Origin: Paractinoplanes maris
GTDB lineage: Bacteria; Actinomycetota; Actinomycetes; Mycobacteriales; Micromonosporaceae
Length of the DNA: 64,000 bases
Assembly: GCF_023544465.1 (NCBI RefSeq)
Contig: NZ_JALPVL010000002.1
Location: 1 to 64,000, forward strand
Direction of reading: 5' to 3'
This document shows positions 1-8,981 of this stretch, piece by piece. Position 1 is the stretch's first letter, and each line of letters starts with the position of its first letter. A program made the position numbers and the translations under genes. Under the pieces are notes generated by a model, which saw nothing but the letters and a program-made list of their open reading frames with translations, made no database searches and was not told the DNA's origin.

Positions 1-69
1 CCCCCCCCCGCCGGGCCGCGCGCCCGCCGCGGGGGGCGCGGGGGGCCCCGCCCGCCCCCCCCCCGCGGC
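1..69. other. Uninterrupted G/C tract at window edge
   Basis: The first 69 bases contain only G and C, with C9, C10 and G6 runs; the first T is base 70, next to the stop codon of the acyl-CoA dehydrogenase. It may be a hyper-stable terminator stem or an assembly artefact. No coding signal is seen. Confidence 0.6.
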
Positions 70-72
70 TCG

Positions 73-1227
73 TCAGTCCTTGAGCAGCTGGCGGGCCATG
101 ACGACGCGCTGGACCTGATTGGTGCCCTCGTAGATCTGGGTGATCTTGGCGTCCCGCATCATCCGCTCGACCGGGTAGTCGCGGGTGTAGCCGTAGCCGC
201 CCAGCAGCTGGACGGCGTCGGTCGTGATCTCCATCGCGGCGTCCGAGGCGAAACACTTGGCGGCGGCGCCGAAGTAGGTCAGGTCGTCGTCGCCGCGCTC
301 GCTCTTGCCGGCCGCCACGTAGGTGAGCTGGCGGGCCGCCTCGAGCTTCATGCCCATGTCGGCCAGCATGAACTGGACGCCCTGGAACTCGGCCACCGGC
401 TTGCCGAACTGCTTGCGCTCCTTGACGTAGCCCTTGGCGAAGTCGAGCGCGCCCTGCGCGATGCCCAGCGCCTGCGCGGCGATCGTCACCCGGGTGTGAT
501 CGAGCGTCTTCATGGCGGTGGCGAAGCCGGTGCCCTCCTCGCCGATCATGCGGTCGGCCGGGATCCGGACGTTGTCGAAGTAGACCTCGCGGGTGGGCGA
601 GCCCTTGATGCCGAGCTTCTTCTCGGGCGCGCCGAAGCTGACGCCGGCGTCCGACTTCTCGACCACGAACGCCGAGATGCCCTTCGAGCGCTTGGCCGGG
701 TCGGTCACCGCGAAGACTGTGTAGAACTCGGAGACGCCGGCGTTGGTGATCCAGCGCTTCACCCCGTTGAGCACCCAGTGATCACCGTCACGCACGGCCC
801 GGGTCGTCATCGACACGGCGTCCGAGCCGGCCTCGGGCTCGGAGAGGCAGTAGGAGAACATCGCCTCGCCGGAGGCCACCTTGGGCAGGTACTTCTGCTT
901 GAGCTCCTCGGAGGCGGCGATCAGCAGCGGCATCGTGCCGAGCTTGTTGACCGCGGGGATCAGCGAGGACGAGCCGCAGGCGCGGGCGACCTCCTCGATC
1001 ACGATCGCCGTGGCCAGGGCGTCGGCCCCGGCGCCGCCGTACTCCACCGGGATGTGCGGCGCGTGGAAGTCGCTGGAGCGCAGGGCGTCGTACGAGGCTT
1101 TCGGGAACTCACCGGTCTCGTCGGCCTCGGCCGCGTTCGGCGCCACCCGCGCGTCACACACCTCGCGCACCGCGGCCCGGATGGTCTCGTGATCCTCCGG
1201 CAGACGGTAGACGTCGAACTCACTCAT
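73..1227 (-). CDS. Acyl-CoA dehydrogenase (FadE25-like)
   Basis: A 384-residue flavoenzyme that oxidises acyl-CoA to trans-2-enoyl-CoA and passes electrons to ETF. Visible signatures are SEPEAGSD near residue 130 in the FAD/substrate region, ITNAG, and the C-terminal QIYEGTNQ, whose Glu367 is the usual catalytic base. Length is typical of short- and medium-chain family members. I chose the ATG at 1227 (MSEFDVYRL) over an ATG 38 codons upstream, because the upstream stretch is not dehydrogenase-like and an AAGGGG-type ribosome site precedes MSEF. In M. tuberculosis the fadE25 homologue sits beside purE-purK; here about 9.7 kb separates them. Substrate chain length cannot be read from sequence. 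Confidence 0.93.
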   Translation of the reverse strand: MSEFDVYRLPEDHETIRAAVREVCDARVAPNAAEADETGEFPKASYDALRSSDFHAPHIPVEYGGAGADALATAIVIEEVARACGSSSLIPAVNKLGTMPLLIAASEELKQKYLPKVASGEAMFSYCLSEPEAGSDAVSMTTRAVRDGDHWVLNGVKRWITNAGVSEFYTVFAVTDPAKRSKGISAFVVEKSDAGVSFGAPEKKLGIKGSPTREVYFDNVRIPADRMIGEEGTGFATAMKTLDHTRVTIAAQALGIAQGALDFAKGYVKERKQFGKPVAEFQGVQFMLADMGMKLEAARQLTYVAAGKSERGDDDLTYFGAAAKCFASDAAMEITTDAVQLLGGYGYTRDYPVERMMRDAKITQIYEGTNQVQRVVMARQLLKD

Positions 1228-1410
1228 AACCTGGCCCCTTCGCTCATGCGGTCCCGCCGCTATGTTACTGGCGCGTAGCGTACGCCGACCAGAGGCCGGG
1301 TAAGACGCCCGAGGGCGTTTTCTATAGATGTCGGCCCCCATGAGCCTGTTCTAATGAGGTGTCGGACCGGCATGCTTGGACAAGGCGTGGCGGCAGGTCG
1401 AGGAGGTTCC
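1228..1410. promoter_or_regulatory. Divergent promoter region
   Basis: This 183-bp gap separates two divergent start codons. It holds a small hairpin (ACGCCC-GA-GGGCGT, about 1304-1317) followed by TTTTCTATAGATG, an A/T-rich spot in very G/C-rich DNA. The TATAGA read on the minus strand could be the -10 of the acyl-CoA dehydrogenase. No clear promoter is seen for the plus-strand gene. Confidence 0.35.
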
Positions 1411-4400
1411 GTGGCGCAGGCTGAACAGCCCGACAGCTACGACGATGAGCTGGCCCGCATCGAGGCGTCGATCGCGGATCTGAAGATCCGTGACATGGCC
1501 GCGGCGAAGGAGCGCACCCAGATCGCCGCCAAGATCCAGGCGGCGCAGTTCCAGCGGGACATCCTGGCCCACGCCAATACCAAGAAAAAGGCCACCAGAA
1601 ATCCCAAGACCCGGCGCGTACGGCGTCGCGGGCCGGACGAGTTCCCCCCGCCACCCCCGCCGACCGGCGGCCCGGCCGACGAACCGCCACCGGTTCCCAC
1701 CGGCGGCCGAGCCCGCCCGGCCGGTCCGCGGCCCGACTGGGCGCCGCCCGCCTCGCCGCACACCGGTCCGCCCGGGGTCGCCACCGACGGTGTCACCATG
1801 CTGCTCGACGACCCGCCGCCGACCGAGCGGGTCGCCCCCGCGCCACGCCGCTCCGCGGGCTTCGGCGGCGCCGAGCACCACCCGCCCGAGGCGTCCTCCC
1901 AGTCGGTGCAGAACATTCTGCTCGCGCTGGGCGCGCTGCTCATCGGCGTGGCCGCGGTGGTCTTCGCCGGTGTCGCCGTCAGCAACCCGTTCGCGCGCGC
2001 GTTCATCCTCGCCCTGGCCACCACGACCGCCCTGGTGGCGGCACCCGGCATCGCCCGCCGCGGCCTCAGCTCGACCGGTGAGACGGTGGCCTGGGTCGGC
2101 CTGATCCTGCTGCCGCTGACCCTGTTCGCGCTGCACGGCAGTGAGCTCACCGGCGGCGTGGGCGTGCCCGTCCCGCTCTATCTGGGCATCACCTTCGCGC
2201 TCACCGCCATCGCCAGCTTCGTCTACGCCGGTTTCACCCGGCTCGCCGCGCCGCGCTACGCGACTGTCGTGGCCGTGCAGCCGGTTCCGCTGCTGCTGGC
2301 CGAGCCGATGATCGAGAGCCCGGCCGGCTGGGCCATGGCGCTGACCGTGGTCGCCGTGCTCGACCTGCTGCTGCTCACCACCGTGATCCGCAAGGGCCGG
2401 CTGCTCCCCCGGTGGCCGGTCGGGCGCCCGGTGGCGGCCGACCGGCAGCACCAGGACCCGGTGCTGCTGGCCGAGGACGCACCCGCGCGCCCCGAGTCGG
2501 CGGGCGAGGAGCCCGACCTCATCCTGCACGGCGCCACCACCCGGCGCCGCCAGGGCTGGCTGCGGACCCGCATCTTTCCCGGCCCGCGTCCCGAGGGGGC
2601 CCCGGCCGCGGGCTCGGTCCCGATCGAGCTGCCGGCCACGCCGCCGTCGGCCGACTGGCTGCGCGAGCTGACGTTCGCGCTGCTCTGCGTGGCCAGCGCG
2701 GGCGCCCTGCTCTATTCGTCGGTGGCGCTGCTGCAGGCCCGGGTGCTGCCCGACGCGCTGCGCTCCGGGCTGGTGCTGGTGCTGGCCGCGCTCACCGGGT
2801 TCGCCGCCGCCTGGCTGCTCGACAACCTGGTCGCCCGCAACATCGCCGGCGGCGTGCTGGCCCTGGCCGTGATCGGCGCGACGGCCCGCATCGCCGCCGT
2901 CGTGTCGCCGCACTGGACGCTGGCCGTGGCGGCCGCCGCCATCGCGGTCACCGGCGCGGTGGTGACCCTGGTCCCGCCCGAGGTGCGCCGCGGCCCGCAG
3001 ATCGCCTCGGCCGTCGCGCTCGTCCTGATCGGCGTGGTGCTGGTCCTCGACTGCCTGCGCGCCGCCTTCGCGCCGCTGCAGGCCGCGCGCCCGGTCTGGC
3101 AGGCCGACACCGCCGGTTATGCCCAGCGGATGGCCGAGGCCGCCGGTGAGCTGGGCTGGCTGCTGGCCTTCAGCGCCCTGCTGGTCACGATCGCCGCCGC
3201 GCTCGCCCTGCCGCCCAGCGTGCGGCACGAGGGTGCGGTGGCCGGCATCGCGCTGACCGCCCTGGCCGTGCCCGCCTCGCTCGGGCTGAGCTGGTCCGAG
3301 GCCCCGTGGCCGCTGGTGATCGCCGCGGTCGGCCTCGGCGCCGCCGGTCTGGCCGCGACCACCCGCCGGACAGCGATCGTGCACGTGGCCGCGGCCGGGG
3401 TGGTCGGTCTCTTCGGCGCCGGGGCCGCGCTCGGCGCCGCCTGGCTGACCGCCGCCGTGCTCACCGCGATCGCGGGCGCCGGCGTCATGATCGCCGTGGC
3501 CGCCCGGCAGATCCCGATCCGCCTCTACGCCTGGCTGGTCGGCGACTGGGCCTCCGGCGCGGCCGCACTGGCCCTGCCCGGTGCCGTGGTCACCGCCGCG
3601 CTCGCCGTCGCCGACCGGGGCGACGGACCGCCGCCGACCGAGGCGGTCACCGTTCCGGCGCTGGCCGTCGGCTTCCTGGCCGTGGCGGCCACGCTCAGCT
3701 ATGCGGCCGTCTTCCAGGTCGCCCGGCGTGACATCAGCCTGCCGCTGACCGCGGGCACCGGGCTCGGCGCGATCGCGCTGGCCCTGGCCGCCCTGCTCTC
3801 CCCCGGCGCCACCGCGCCCGACGTCTGGGTCGGCGCGCTCCTGCTGGTCGCGGCGGGCCTGCTGTTCTTCTCCAAGTCGATCGACAACGGCCGGCGCGCC
3901 GACCGGGTGCTCGACGGCCCCGACATCGCCGCCGCGGCGGCCACCGTGGCGATCTGCGGCGCGCTGGCCCGCGTGTTCGCGCTCGCCTTTCCCGAGGCGC
4001 CGCTGGCCGTGGCCGGCGTGGTGGTGCTGATCGTCGCGCTCGGCGTCGCCCTGCTGCCCGAGGAGTGGAGCCGCGGCCCCAACCGGGGTCTGGCCGTGGC
4101 CGGCGTGGTGGTCGGCGCGATCGCCGGCTACCTGGCGCTGGCCGGCGCCGTCCGCATGCTGGCCGTCCCGGCCGACCTCTGGAACGCCGACCTGACTGCC
4201 TACCCGGCCCCCGGCCCGGGCGCCTGGCAGGCACCGTTCGCCCTGGTGGCGGTCTCGGTCGCGGCGGCCATCGCGGCTCCCCGGCCGCGGTCGCACCTGT
4301 TCTCGGCGATCGCCGGGGCGGCGGCCGCGATCGGCGCGCCGTTCGCGCTGGGGCTGCCCTGGTGGTCACCCCTGCTGATCGGCGGGGCGGTCGCGATCGC

Positions 4401-6525
4401 GTACGCGATGGCCTCGATCTCGGCACTGGAGCCCGCGGCCGCGCTCTGCCGCGCCGGAGCGGGCGCCGCCGTGCTGCTGCACGCCGTGCTGGCCTCGCTC
4501 GCCCGGCCCTGGTCGACCGCGCTGTCCTTGCTGCTGGTGGTGATGATCGGCGCGCTCACCGCGGCCATGGCCCGCACCCGGGTGGCCCCGATCGAGAGCC
4601 CGCCCCCGGGCACCCCGCTGCCCCCGCCCGGCCGCTTCTGGGCGCCGTCCACGGTGACCGAGGCCGACCTGGCCCGCGACGACACCGGCATGCCGCGCCA
4701 CCGGGCCCAGATCGGCGGCGCCGCCACCGGCGCGATCATGCTGGCCCTGCCCGGCGTCCTGGCCTCGGTCGCGGGCGACCAGCAGCACGACGCCATGGTC
4801 GTGCTCACCGCCGCGCTGGCCGCGTCCAGCCTCAGCCTGGCCATGCTGGCGCTGGCCGGCCGCTACATCCCGCAGTTCCTGCCGTGGGCCACGGTCGGCC
4901 TGGTCCTCGGCGCCACCATCACCGCGTTCGCGTCGATCCCGACCCCGCACCCGACCGCCCTCTACGCGGCGGCGGCGGCCCTGCTCGGCGTCCTGGCCGA
5001 GTTGCTGCGCGGCTCGATCCCGGCGCCCGGTCTCACCCTGGCCCGCGAGGGCGTCTTCTCGGGCAGCCGCTACCCGGTCCGCCGCTGGACCACGGCCCGC
5101 CCGCTCGGCCTGAGCGGCCGCTGGCTGGTCGACCCGGCCACCAGCGCGGTCGTGCTGGCGCTGCTGCCGACCATCCTGGCGCTGTTCTCGATCGCCCCCG
5201 CGCTGCGAGCCGCCCTGATCGACCCGCTGGGTCAGCTCACCCACATCTGGGACGGCCCGATCCTCGCGCTGGCCGAGCCGTCCTCGGGCTACGTCGACGG
5301 CACCAGCGTCCTGGCGATCGTGCTGCTCACCGGGGCCGCGGCGCTGGCCGCGATCGGCTTCGGCGGCAAGGCGTCCGAGGCGGTGCCGGTGATCCTGCCC
5401 GGCGTGGCCATCACCATCCTGATCGCACCGATCGCCCTGGACGCGCGCTACCCGACCGCGACCACCGCCGCCCTGGTCGTCTTCACCATCTCGATGCTGG
5501 GCCTGGCCCTCACCCTGCCGCCGGCCGGTCGCCGGTCGTCGCTGCTCGGCACGACCCGCACCATCGTCTTCGTGATCGGCCTGCTGGCCGGCAACGCGGG
5601 CCTGGCCGGCAGCCTCGCCCAGCAGCGCCTCACACTGTTCACCCTGGGCTGCGCGATCGGGGTCGGCCTGGTGGCCGCGCTGGGCGGCCGCAGCCGCTTC
5701 GCCCGCATCCTGGGCTGGCTGTTCGCGGCCGTGATGGGCCAGTTCTTCGTCCTCACCGCGGCGATCGCGGCCGGGGTGGAACGGCCGTGGGCCGCGTTCG
5801 GGGTGCTGGCCGTCGGGGCCGCGCTGCTGGTCCTGGAGGCCACGGTCCCGCGACTGGGTCTGCCGCAATACCGGGCCGAGGCCTCCACGGTGGAGTGGAG
5901 CGGATACGCGTCCGCGCTGATCGCCGGGGTGATGGCGTTCGACTCCCCGGCCCACCTGGCCGCGATGCTGTCCGCCTGGGGCGCCGTGCTCGGCCTGGCC
6001 GCCGCGCGGGTCGGCCGGCCGCCCAGCCAGCGGCGGGCGCTCTTCTGGACGGCGGTCGGCTTCGAGGTCGTGGGCGTGTGGCTGTTCGTCGCCCTGGCCG
6101 ATGTCGCGCTTCCCGAGGCGTACACGTTGCCGTTCGCCGCCCTGGCCCTGCTGGTCGGCGTCATCGAGTCACGCGACCGGCCCGACCTGAGCAGCTGGGC
6201 CGCCTACGGCCCGGCGCTGCTGGCCGCGTTCGTCCCGACGATCGGCATCGTGCTGGCCGGCAACGGCGGCGAGACCCGCGAGGTCCTGTTGCTGCTGGCC
6301 GCGGTGGCCACCCTGATCCTCGGCTCCCGCAACCGTCAGCAGGCGCCGGTCGTGGTGGGCGCGGTGGCCACCATCGTGGCGGCCATCCATTTCGCCAGCA
6401 CCCTCGTGGGCCCGTGGCTGGTGCTGGTGCCGCTGGGAGTGATCCTGCTCTGGGTGGGTGCCACCAACGAGAACCGCCGGCGTACCCGGGAGGGCCTGCG
6501 CGGCGCCCTGGTAAAGATGCGGTGA
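1411..6525 (+). CDS. Giant polytopic membrane protein of unknown function
   Basis: This encodes about 1704 residues. A short acidic/alanine-rich helix with coiled-coil character occupies roughly residues 8-50. A lysine/arginine- and proline-rich linker with repeated PPP runs follows to about residue 170. The rest is an almost unbroken series of hydrophobic helices, several dozen by eye, with short charged loops. The GTG at 1411 is chosen because AGGAGG lies at 1401-1406, four bases upstream; an ATG at 1354 lacks such a site. I recognise no transport or catalytic motif. The stop overlaps the start of the next gene (TGATG), so the phosphatase-like product is probably translationally coupled. 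Function unknown; inner-membrane location is inferred. Confidence 0.85.
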   Translation: MAQAEQPDSYDDELARIEASIADLKIRDMAAAKERTQIAAKIQAAQFQRDILAHANTKKKATRNPKTRRVRRRGPDEFPPPPPPTGGPADEPPPVPTGGRARPAGPRPDWAPPASPHTGPPGVATDGVTMLLDDPPPTERVAPAPRRSAGFGGAEHHPPEASSQSVQNILLALGALLIGVAAVVFAGVAVSNPFARAFILALATTTALVAAPGIARRGLSSTGETVAWVGLILLPLTLFALHGSELTGGVGVPVPLYLGITFALTAIASFVYAGFTRLAAPRYATVVAVQPVPLLLAEPMIESPAGWAMALTVVAVLDLLLLTTVIRKGRLLPRWPVGRPVAADRQHQDPVLLAEDAPARPESAGEEPDLILHGATTRRRQGWLRTRIFPGPRPEGAPAAGSVPIELPATPPSADWLRELTFALLCVASAGALLYSSVALLQARVLPDALRSGLVLVLAALTGFAAAWLLDNLVARNIAGGVLALAVIGATARIAAVVSPHWTLAVAAAAIAVTGAVVTLVPPEVRRGPQIASAVALVLIGVVLVLDCLRAAFAPLQAARPVWQADTAGYAQRMAEAAGELGWLLAFSALLVTIAAALALPPSVRHEGAVAGIALTALAVPASLGLSWSEAPWPLVIAAVGLGAAGLAATTRRTAIVHVAAAGVVGLFGAGAALGAAWLTAAVLTAIAGAGVMIAVAARQIPIRLYAWLVGDWASGAAALALPGAVVTAALAVADRGDGPPPTEAVTVPALAVGFLAVAATLSYAAVFQVARRDISLPLTAGTGLGAIALALAALLSPGATAPDVWVGALLLVAAGLLFFSKSIDNGRRADRVLDGPDIAAAAATVAICGALARVFALAFPEAPLAVAGVVVLIVALGVALLPEEWSRGPNRGLAVAGVVVGAIAGYLALAGAVRMLAVPADLWNADLTAYPAPGPGAWQAPFALVAVSVAAAIAAPRPRSHLFSAIAGAAAAIGAPFALGLPWWSPLLIGGAVAIAYAMASISALEPAAALCRAGAGAAVLLHAVLASLARPWSTALSLLLVVMIGALTAAMARTRVAPIESPPPGTPLPPPGRFWAPSTVTEADLARDDTGMPRHRAQIGGAATGAIMLALPGVLASVAGDQQHDAMVVLTAALAASSLSLAMLALAGRYIPQFLPWATVGLVLGATITAFASIPTPHPTALYAAAAALLGVLAELLRGSIPAPGLTLAREGVFSGSRYPVRRWTTARPLGLSGRWLVDPATSAVVLALLPTILALFSIAPALRAALIDPLGQLTHIWDGPILALAEPSSGYVDGTSVLAIVLLTGAAALAAIGFGGKASEAVPVILPGVAITILIAPIALDARYPTATTAALVVFTISMLGLALTLPPAGRRSSLLGTTRTIVFVIGLLAGNAGLAGSLAQQRLTLFTLGCAIGVGLVAALGGRSRFARILGWLFAAVMGQFFVLTAAIAAGVERPWAAFGVLAVGAALLVLEATVPRLGLPQYRAEASTVEWSGYASALIAGVMAFDSPAHLAAMLSAWGAVLGLAAARVGRPPSQRRALFWTAVGFEVVGVWLFVALADVALPEAYTLPFAALALLVGVIESRDRPDLSSWAAYGPALLAAFVPTIGIVLAGNGGETREVLLLLAAVATLILGSRNRQQAPVVVGAVATIVAAIHFASTLVGPWLVLVPLGVILLWVGATNENRRRTREGLRGALVKMR

Positions 6526-7157
6526 TGAGAACGCTCCACGTCGTCACCCACCCCGAAGCCACCCATCACGTCGACCGACTGGTCGGCGGCTGGTTCGACT
6601 CCGACCTCACGGCACACGGGCTGTCCCAGGCGGCGGCGGTGGCCGAGACGCTGGCCGTCCGGGCGCCCCAGGCCGAGGTCCACTCCTCGGATCTCCTGCG
6701 CACCCGGCGGACGGCCGAGGTCATCGCGGCCAAGCTGGGCACGTCGGTGCTGCTGGACAGCGACCTGCGGGAGAAGTCGTTCGGTGAAGCGGGTGGCCGG
6801 CCACAGTCCTGGTTGGACGAGCGGTTCATCCCACCGCCGGCCTCCGGCGAACGGATGCGTCACGACGAGGGACTGCCCGGCGCCGAGACGAAATGGGACC
6901 TGGCCGTCCGGGTGTACGCGGCGGTGGAGCGCATCCTGACATCGGACGCACCGCACCAGGTGATCGTCACGCACGGGATGGCGGCCACGTTCGTCGTCGC
7001 GGCCTGGATCGAGATGCCGCTGGAAGCGGCGGGACGGGTGGCGTTCCGCTTCTCGCCCGGCGGCATCACGACGCTGCACGAGGACGACTACTTCCACAAC
7101 CACGCGGTCGTCCAGCTCAACGAGGTGGCCCACCTGCCCGCTCCCGCCGTGCGCTAA
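6525..7157 (+). CDS. Histidine phosphatase family protein, atypical motif
   Basis: A 210-residue protein with the phosphoglycerate-mutase-like (histidine phosphatase) fold. The N-terminus reads [12 protein letters not shown] where the family has L-x-x-RHGE-T, so the phospho-accepting His is kept but the Arg is Thr and the Gly is Pro. Later landmarks are present: [15 protein letters not shown], a downstream acid/His block, and [10 protein letters not shown] with the second His. The ATG overlaps the upstream stop by one base, so it is probably co-expressed with the giant membrane protein. Substrate unknown. The changed motif may mean altered or weak phosphatase activity. Confidence 0.85.
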   Translation: MRTLHVVTHPEATHHVDRLVGGWFDSDLTAHGLSQAAAVAETLAVRAPQAEVHSSDLLRTRRTAEVIAAKLGTSVLLDSDLREKSFGEAGGRPQSWLDERFIPPPASGERMRHDEGLPGAETKWDLAVRVYAAVERILTSDAPHQVIVTHGMAATFVVAAWIEMPLEAAGRVAFRFSPGGITTLHEDDYFHNHAVVQLNEVAHLPAPAVR

Positions 7158-7189
7158 CCTGCGGCGACACGGGACCGTACGGGGGCAGA

Positions 7190-7825
7190 GTGCAACAGCG
7201 TGGGTGGGTGAACGCGGCGATCGCGGCGGTTGTCGTAATCGGCGTCGCGGCAGCGGTGGCGCAGATCCGGGCGGCGGACGAGGCCGAGGCCACCGTGATC
7301 GCCCCTCCCCACCGGACGGTCGACCCGGCGGTGGCCGAGGCGCGGCTGCTCGACAGCGTGCTCTACGTCGACGACTGGCGCGAATTCGGCAACCCGGTCG
7401 GCTTCACCTACGTGCCCAAATCCCGCCCGCCGGGGCTGGTGTCGCTGGGACCGGGCAACCCACCGAACCTGAGCGGTGGGTCGCACGAGGGAAGCGGAAA
7501 CGGCGCCCACATCGACAGCTACCGCCTCGACGGCCTCTTCGTGGCGGTCGAGTTCTCGGCCCGCCCCACCGAGACCTGCACCAACGCGCAGGATCCGCCC
7601 CGAGCCATCTGCGTGCGCGACAACAAGCCCACCGTCCCCGACCCCGAGGACATCACCCTCCGCCACACGACGGCCTACTTCACCGCGGGCAACACCGGAA
7701 ACCTGAAGTCGAAGAAGGCCGACGTGGCCAAGCGCTTCTGGGCGGACGCCGAGTTCGTCCCGGTCACGCAGGCGCCCTGGTACAACGAGCTGGTCACCCG
7801 GGCCGAAGCCGCCGTCCAGCAGTGA
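7190..7825 (+). CDS. Membrane-anchored or secreted protein of unknown function
   Basis: A 211-residue protein starting at a GTG preceded by GGGGGCAG. Residues about 7-25 (VNAAIAAVVVIGVAAAVAQI) form one hydrophobic helix acting as a signal anchor or signal peptide; the remainder is hydrophilic and presumably extracytoplasmic. It contains two Cys about 10 residues apart (ETCTNAQ...AICVRD) that could form a disulphide. I recognise no family. It lies 32 bases after the phosphatase-like gene on the same strand and may belong to that transcription unit. Confidence 0.75.
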   Translation: MQQRGWVNAAIAAVVVIGVAAAVAQIRAADEAEATVIAPPHRTVDPAVAEARLLDSVLYVDDWREFGNPVGFTYVPKSRPPGLVSLGPGNPPNLSGGSHEGSGNGAHIDSYRLDGLFVAVEFSARPTETCTNAQDPPRAICVRDNKPTVPDPEDITLRHTTAYFTAGNTGNLKSKKADVAKRFWADAEFVPVTQAPWYNELVTRAEAAVQQ

Positions 7826-7826
7826 C

Positions 7827-8276
7827 TCAGTCCGCGACCACCTGATCAGCGCCGTCGTGAATAGCCCACCAGCCGTCGCGTCGGTGTTTGACCACGACAC
7901 CGTCCAACCGCGTGAGCAGCAGAATGTCACCGTTGACGAAGAAGGCGGCGTCCTCCGAGCCGGTTCCCAGCACCCGGCCGACGACGGTCAGCATGTTCCT
8001 CACCTGCCACTCGACGTCAGACGACTTGTCCATGCGAAACATGACCGACGTGTACGGCTCCGGCTCCCACAGCCAGTTGCCGTTGTCTCCGAGGACCTCG
8101 ACGTAGCGGCTGCGGCCGGACAGTACGGTCGCGACGAACCCGTAGCGGTCATCGAGGGCGGCAACGAGCAGGGGTGCGGGTCCCACCGGACGATCGGCGG
8201 GATCGGGGAACGCGCGTTCGGCCACCACGTCAACGGCCGCACCACCGGCCAGGGTCAGTTCGTACTCGGTCGCCAC
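7827..8276 (-). CDS. SitI3-like immunity protein
   Basis: A 149-residue protein beginning at a GTG, opening with TEYELTLAG and carrying a mid-protein DRYGFVATVLSGR block. It resembles what I remember of the SitI3 family, immunity proteins first named beside Myxococcus Sit lipoprotein toxins and common in actinobacteria. It follows the toxin-like gene by only three bases on the same strand, the normal toxin-then-immunity order. Predicted role: neutralise the 8280-8906 toxin in the cytoplasm by direct binding. Family assignment is from pattern memory; the neighbour is the main support. Confidence 0.7.
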   Translation of the reverse strand: MATEYELTLAGGAAVDVVAERAFPDPADRPVGPAPLLVAALDDRYGFVATVLSGRSRYVEVLGDNGNWLWEPEPYTSVMFRMDKSSDVEWQVRNMLTVVGRVLGTGSEDAAFFVNGDILLLTRLDGVVVKHRRDGWWAIHDGADQVVAD

Positions 8277-8279
8277 GCG

Positions 8280-8906
8280 TCACGCTCCCCGTTCGGTGTA
8301 GGGCGGTAGGTCGAACTGGATGATGTCGCCATCCGCAGTGATGACCTTGACTTCCTTGAGGCCCGGCATCGGCCAGTCGGCGAACTGCCTTTGCAGCGCG
8401 GACAGATCACCGCGCCAATCCTCCAAGTTGATCACCACGCGTTGCGTCTGTCCGGCTTCAATCTTGCCCTCCTCAACCTGGCGCCAGACACCCCGGGGAC
8501 TCTTCTCCGGATTCGTCGGTGAATAGGCGTCGAAGACTCGTCCCTCCAGCAGATAGTCCGGATTCTTGCTGGGATGGCCGTGGTCGCCGGACGCCGCCCT
8601 CGCCTGAGCGACCTCCTCCGGCGAGGGATTCTGCTTGATCCGCCAGCCGTTGCCGGCCAGAACCACGGCGCCCGAGTTCTCCATCTCCAGGGAGCGTTGG
8701 ACTTCCCGGTCGTCGCGACGGGGAATCTCGGTAGGGCGCCCTTGCGGCGCACCGCCCGACATGCCGGTACGCCGGGTGACGAGCCCATCGGACTGCGTCG
8801 TGGCCGAGCCGGCGCGACCGGCCCGGGCCACACCGGAAGTGAAGTCCTGGCCCTCCCGCACGCTTTGCGGGTCGCGCCCGGCTCCGCGGCCACGTCTTCT
8901 CGCCAT
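8280..8906 (-). CDS. Orphan CdiA-CT/SitA3-type tRNase-like toxin
   Basis: A 208-residue product. Its second half matches the C-terminal toxin domain of CdiA-like polymorphic toxins: RSLEMENSGAVVLAGNG, KQNPSPEEV, a KNPDYLLEGRVFDAYSP block, GQTQRVVINLEDW and a short beta-rich tail. The family members I recall act as tRNA nucleases. The first 70 residues are Arg/Gly/Thr-rich, with no secretion domain, repeats or transmembrane helix, so this looks like a toxin tip without its delivery body. Its ATG at 8906 is near the end of sequence resembling nothing. The 60 bases 8401-8460 are 58% G+C against about 72% nearby, suggesting acquisition by transfer. Confidence 0.75.
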   Translation of the reverse strand: MARRRGRGAGRDPQSVREGQDFTSGVARAGRAGSATTQSDGLVTRRTGMSGGAPQGRPTEIPRRDDREVQRSLEMENSGAVVLAGNGWRIKQNPSPEEVAQARAASGDHGHPSKNPDYLLEGRVFDAYSPTNPEKSPRGVWRQVEEGKIEAGQTQRVVINLEDWRGDLSALQRQFADWPMPGLKEVKVITADGDIIQFDLPPYTERGA

Positions 8907-8981
8907 GGCGCGGCTAACCGGCGCGGCAGTACGGATCGAAGCTTTCCGTCACTCGCTCAATTGAAAGAAATGGATGCAACG

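Noticed and set aside
1351..4296. Very long minus-strand open frame opposite the giant membrane gene
   Set aside because: Its translation is low-complexity Gly/Arg/Gln/His-rich, the signature of antisense of a high-G+C coding strand, and it lacks a ribosome site.
4065..6520. Plus-strand open frame leading into the phosphatase-like gene
   Set aside because: It overlaps the membrane gene in another frame and gives Arg/Pro-rich noise until the ATG at 6525, where real coding begins.
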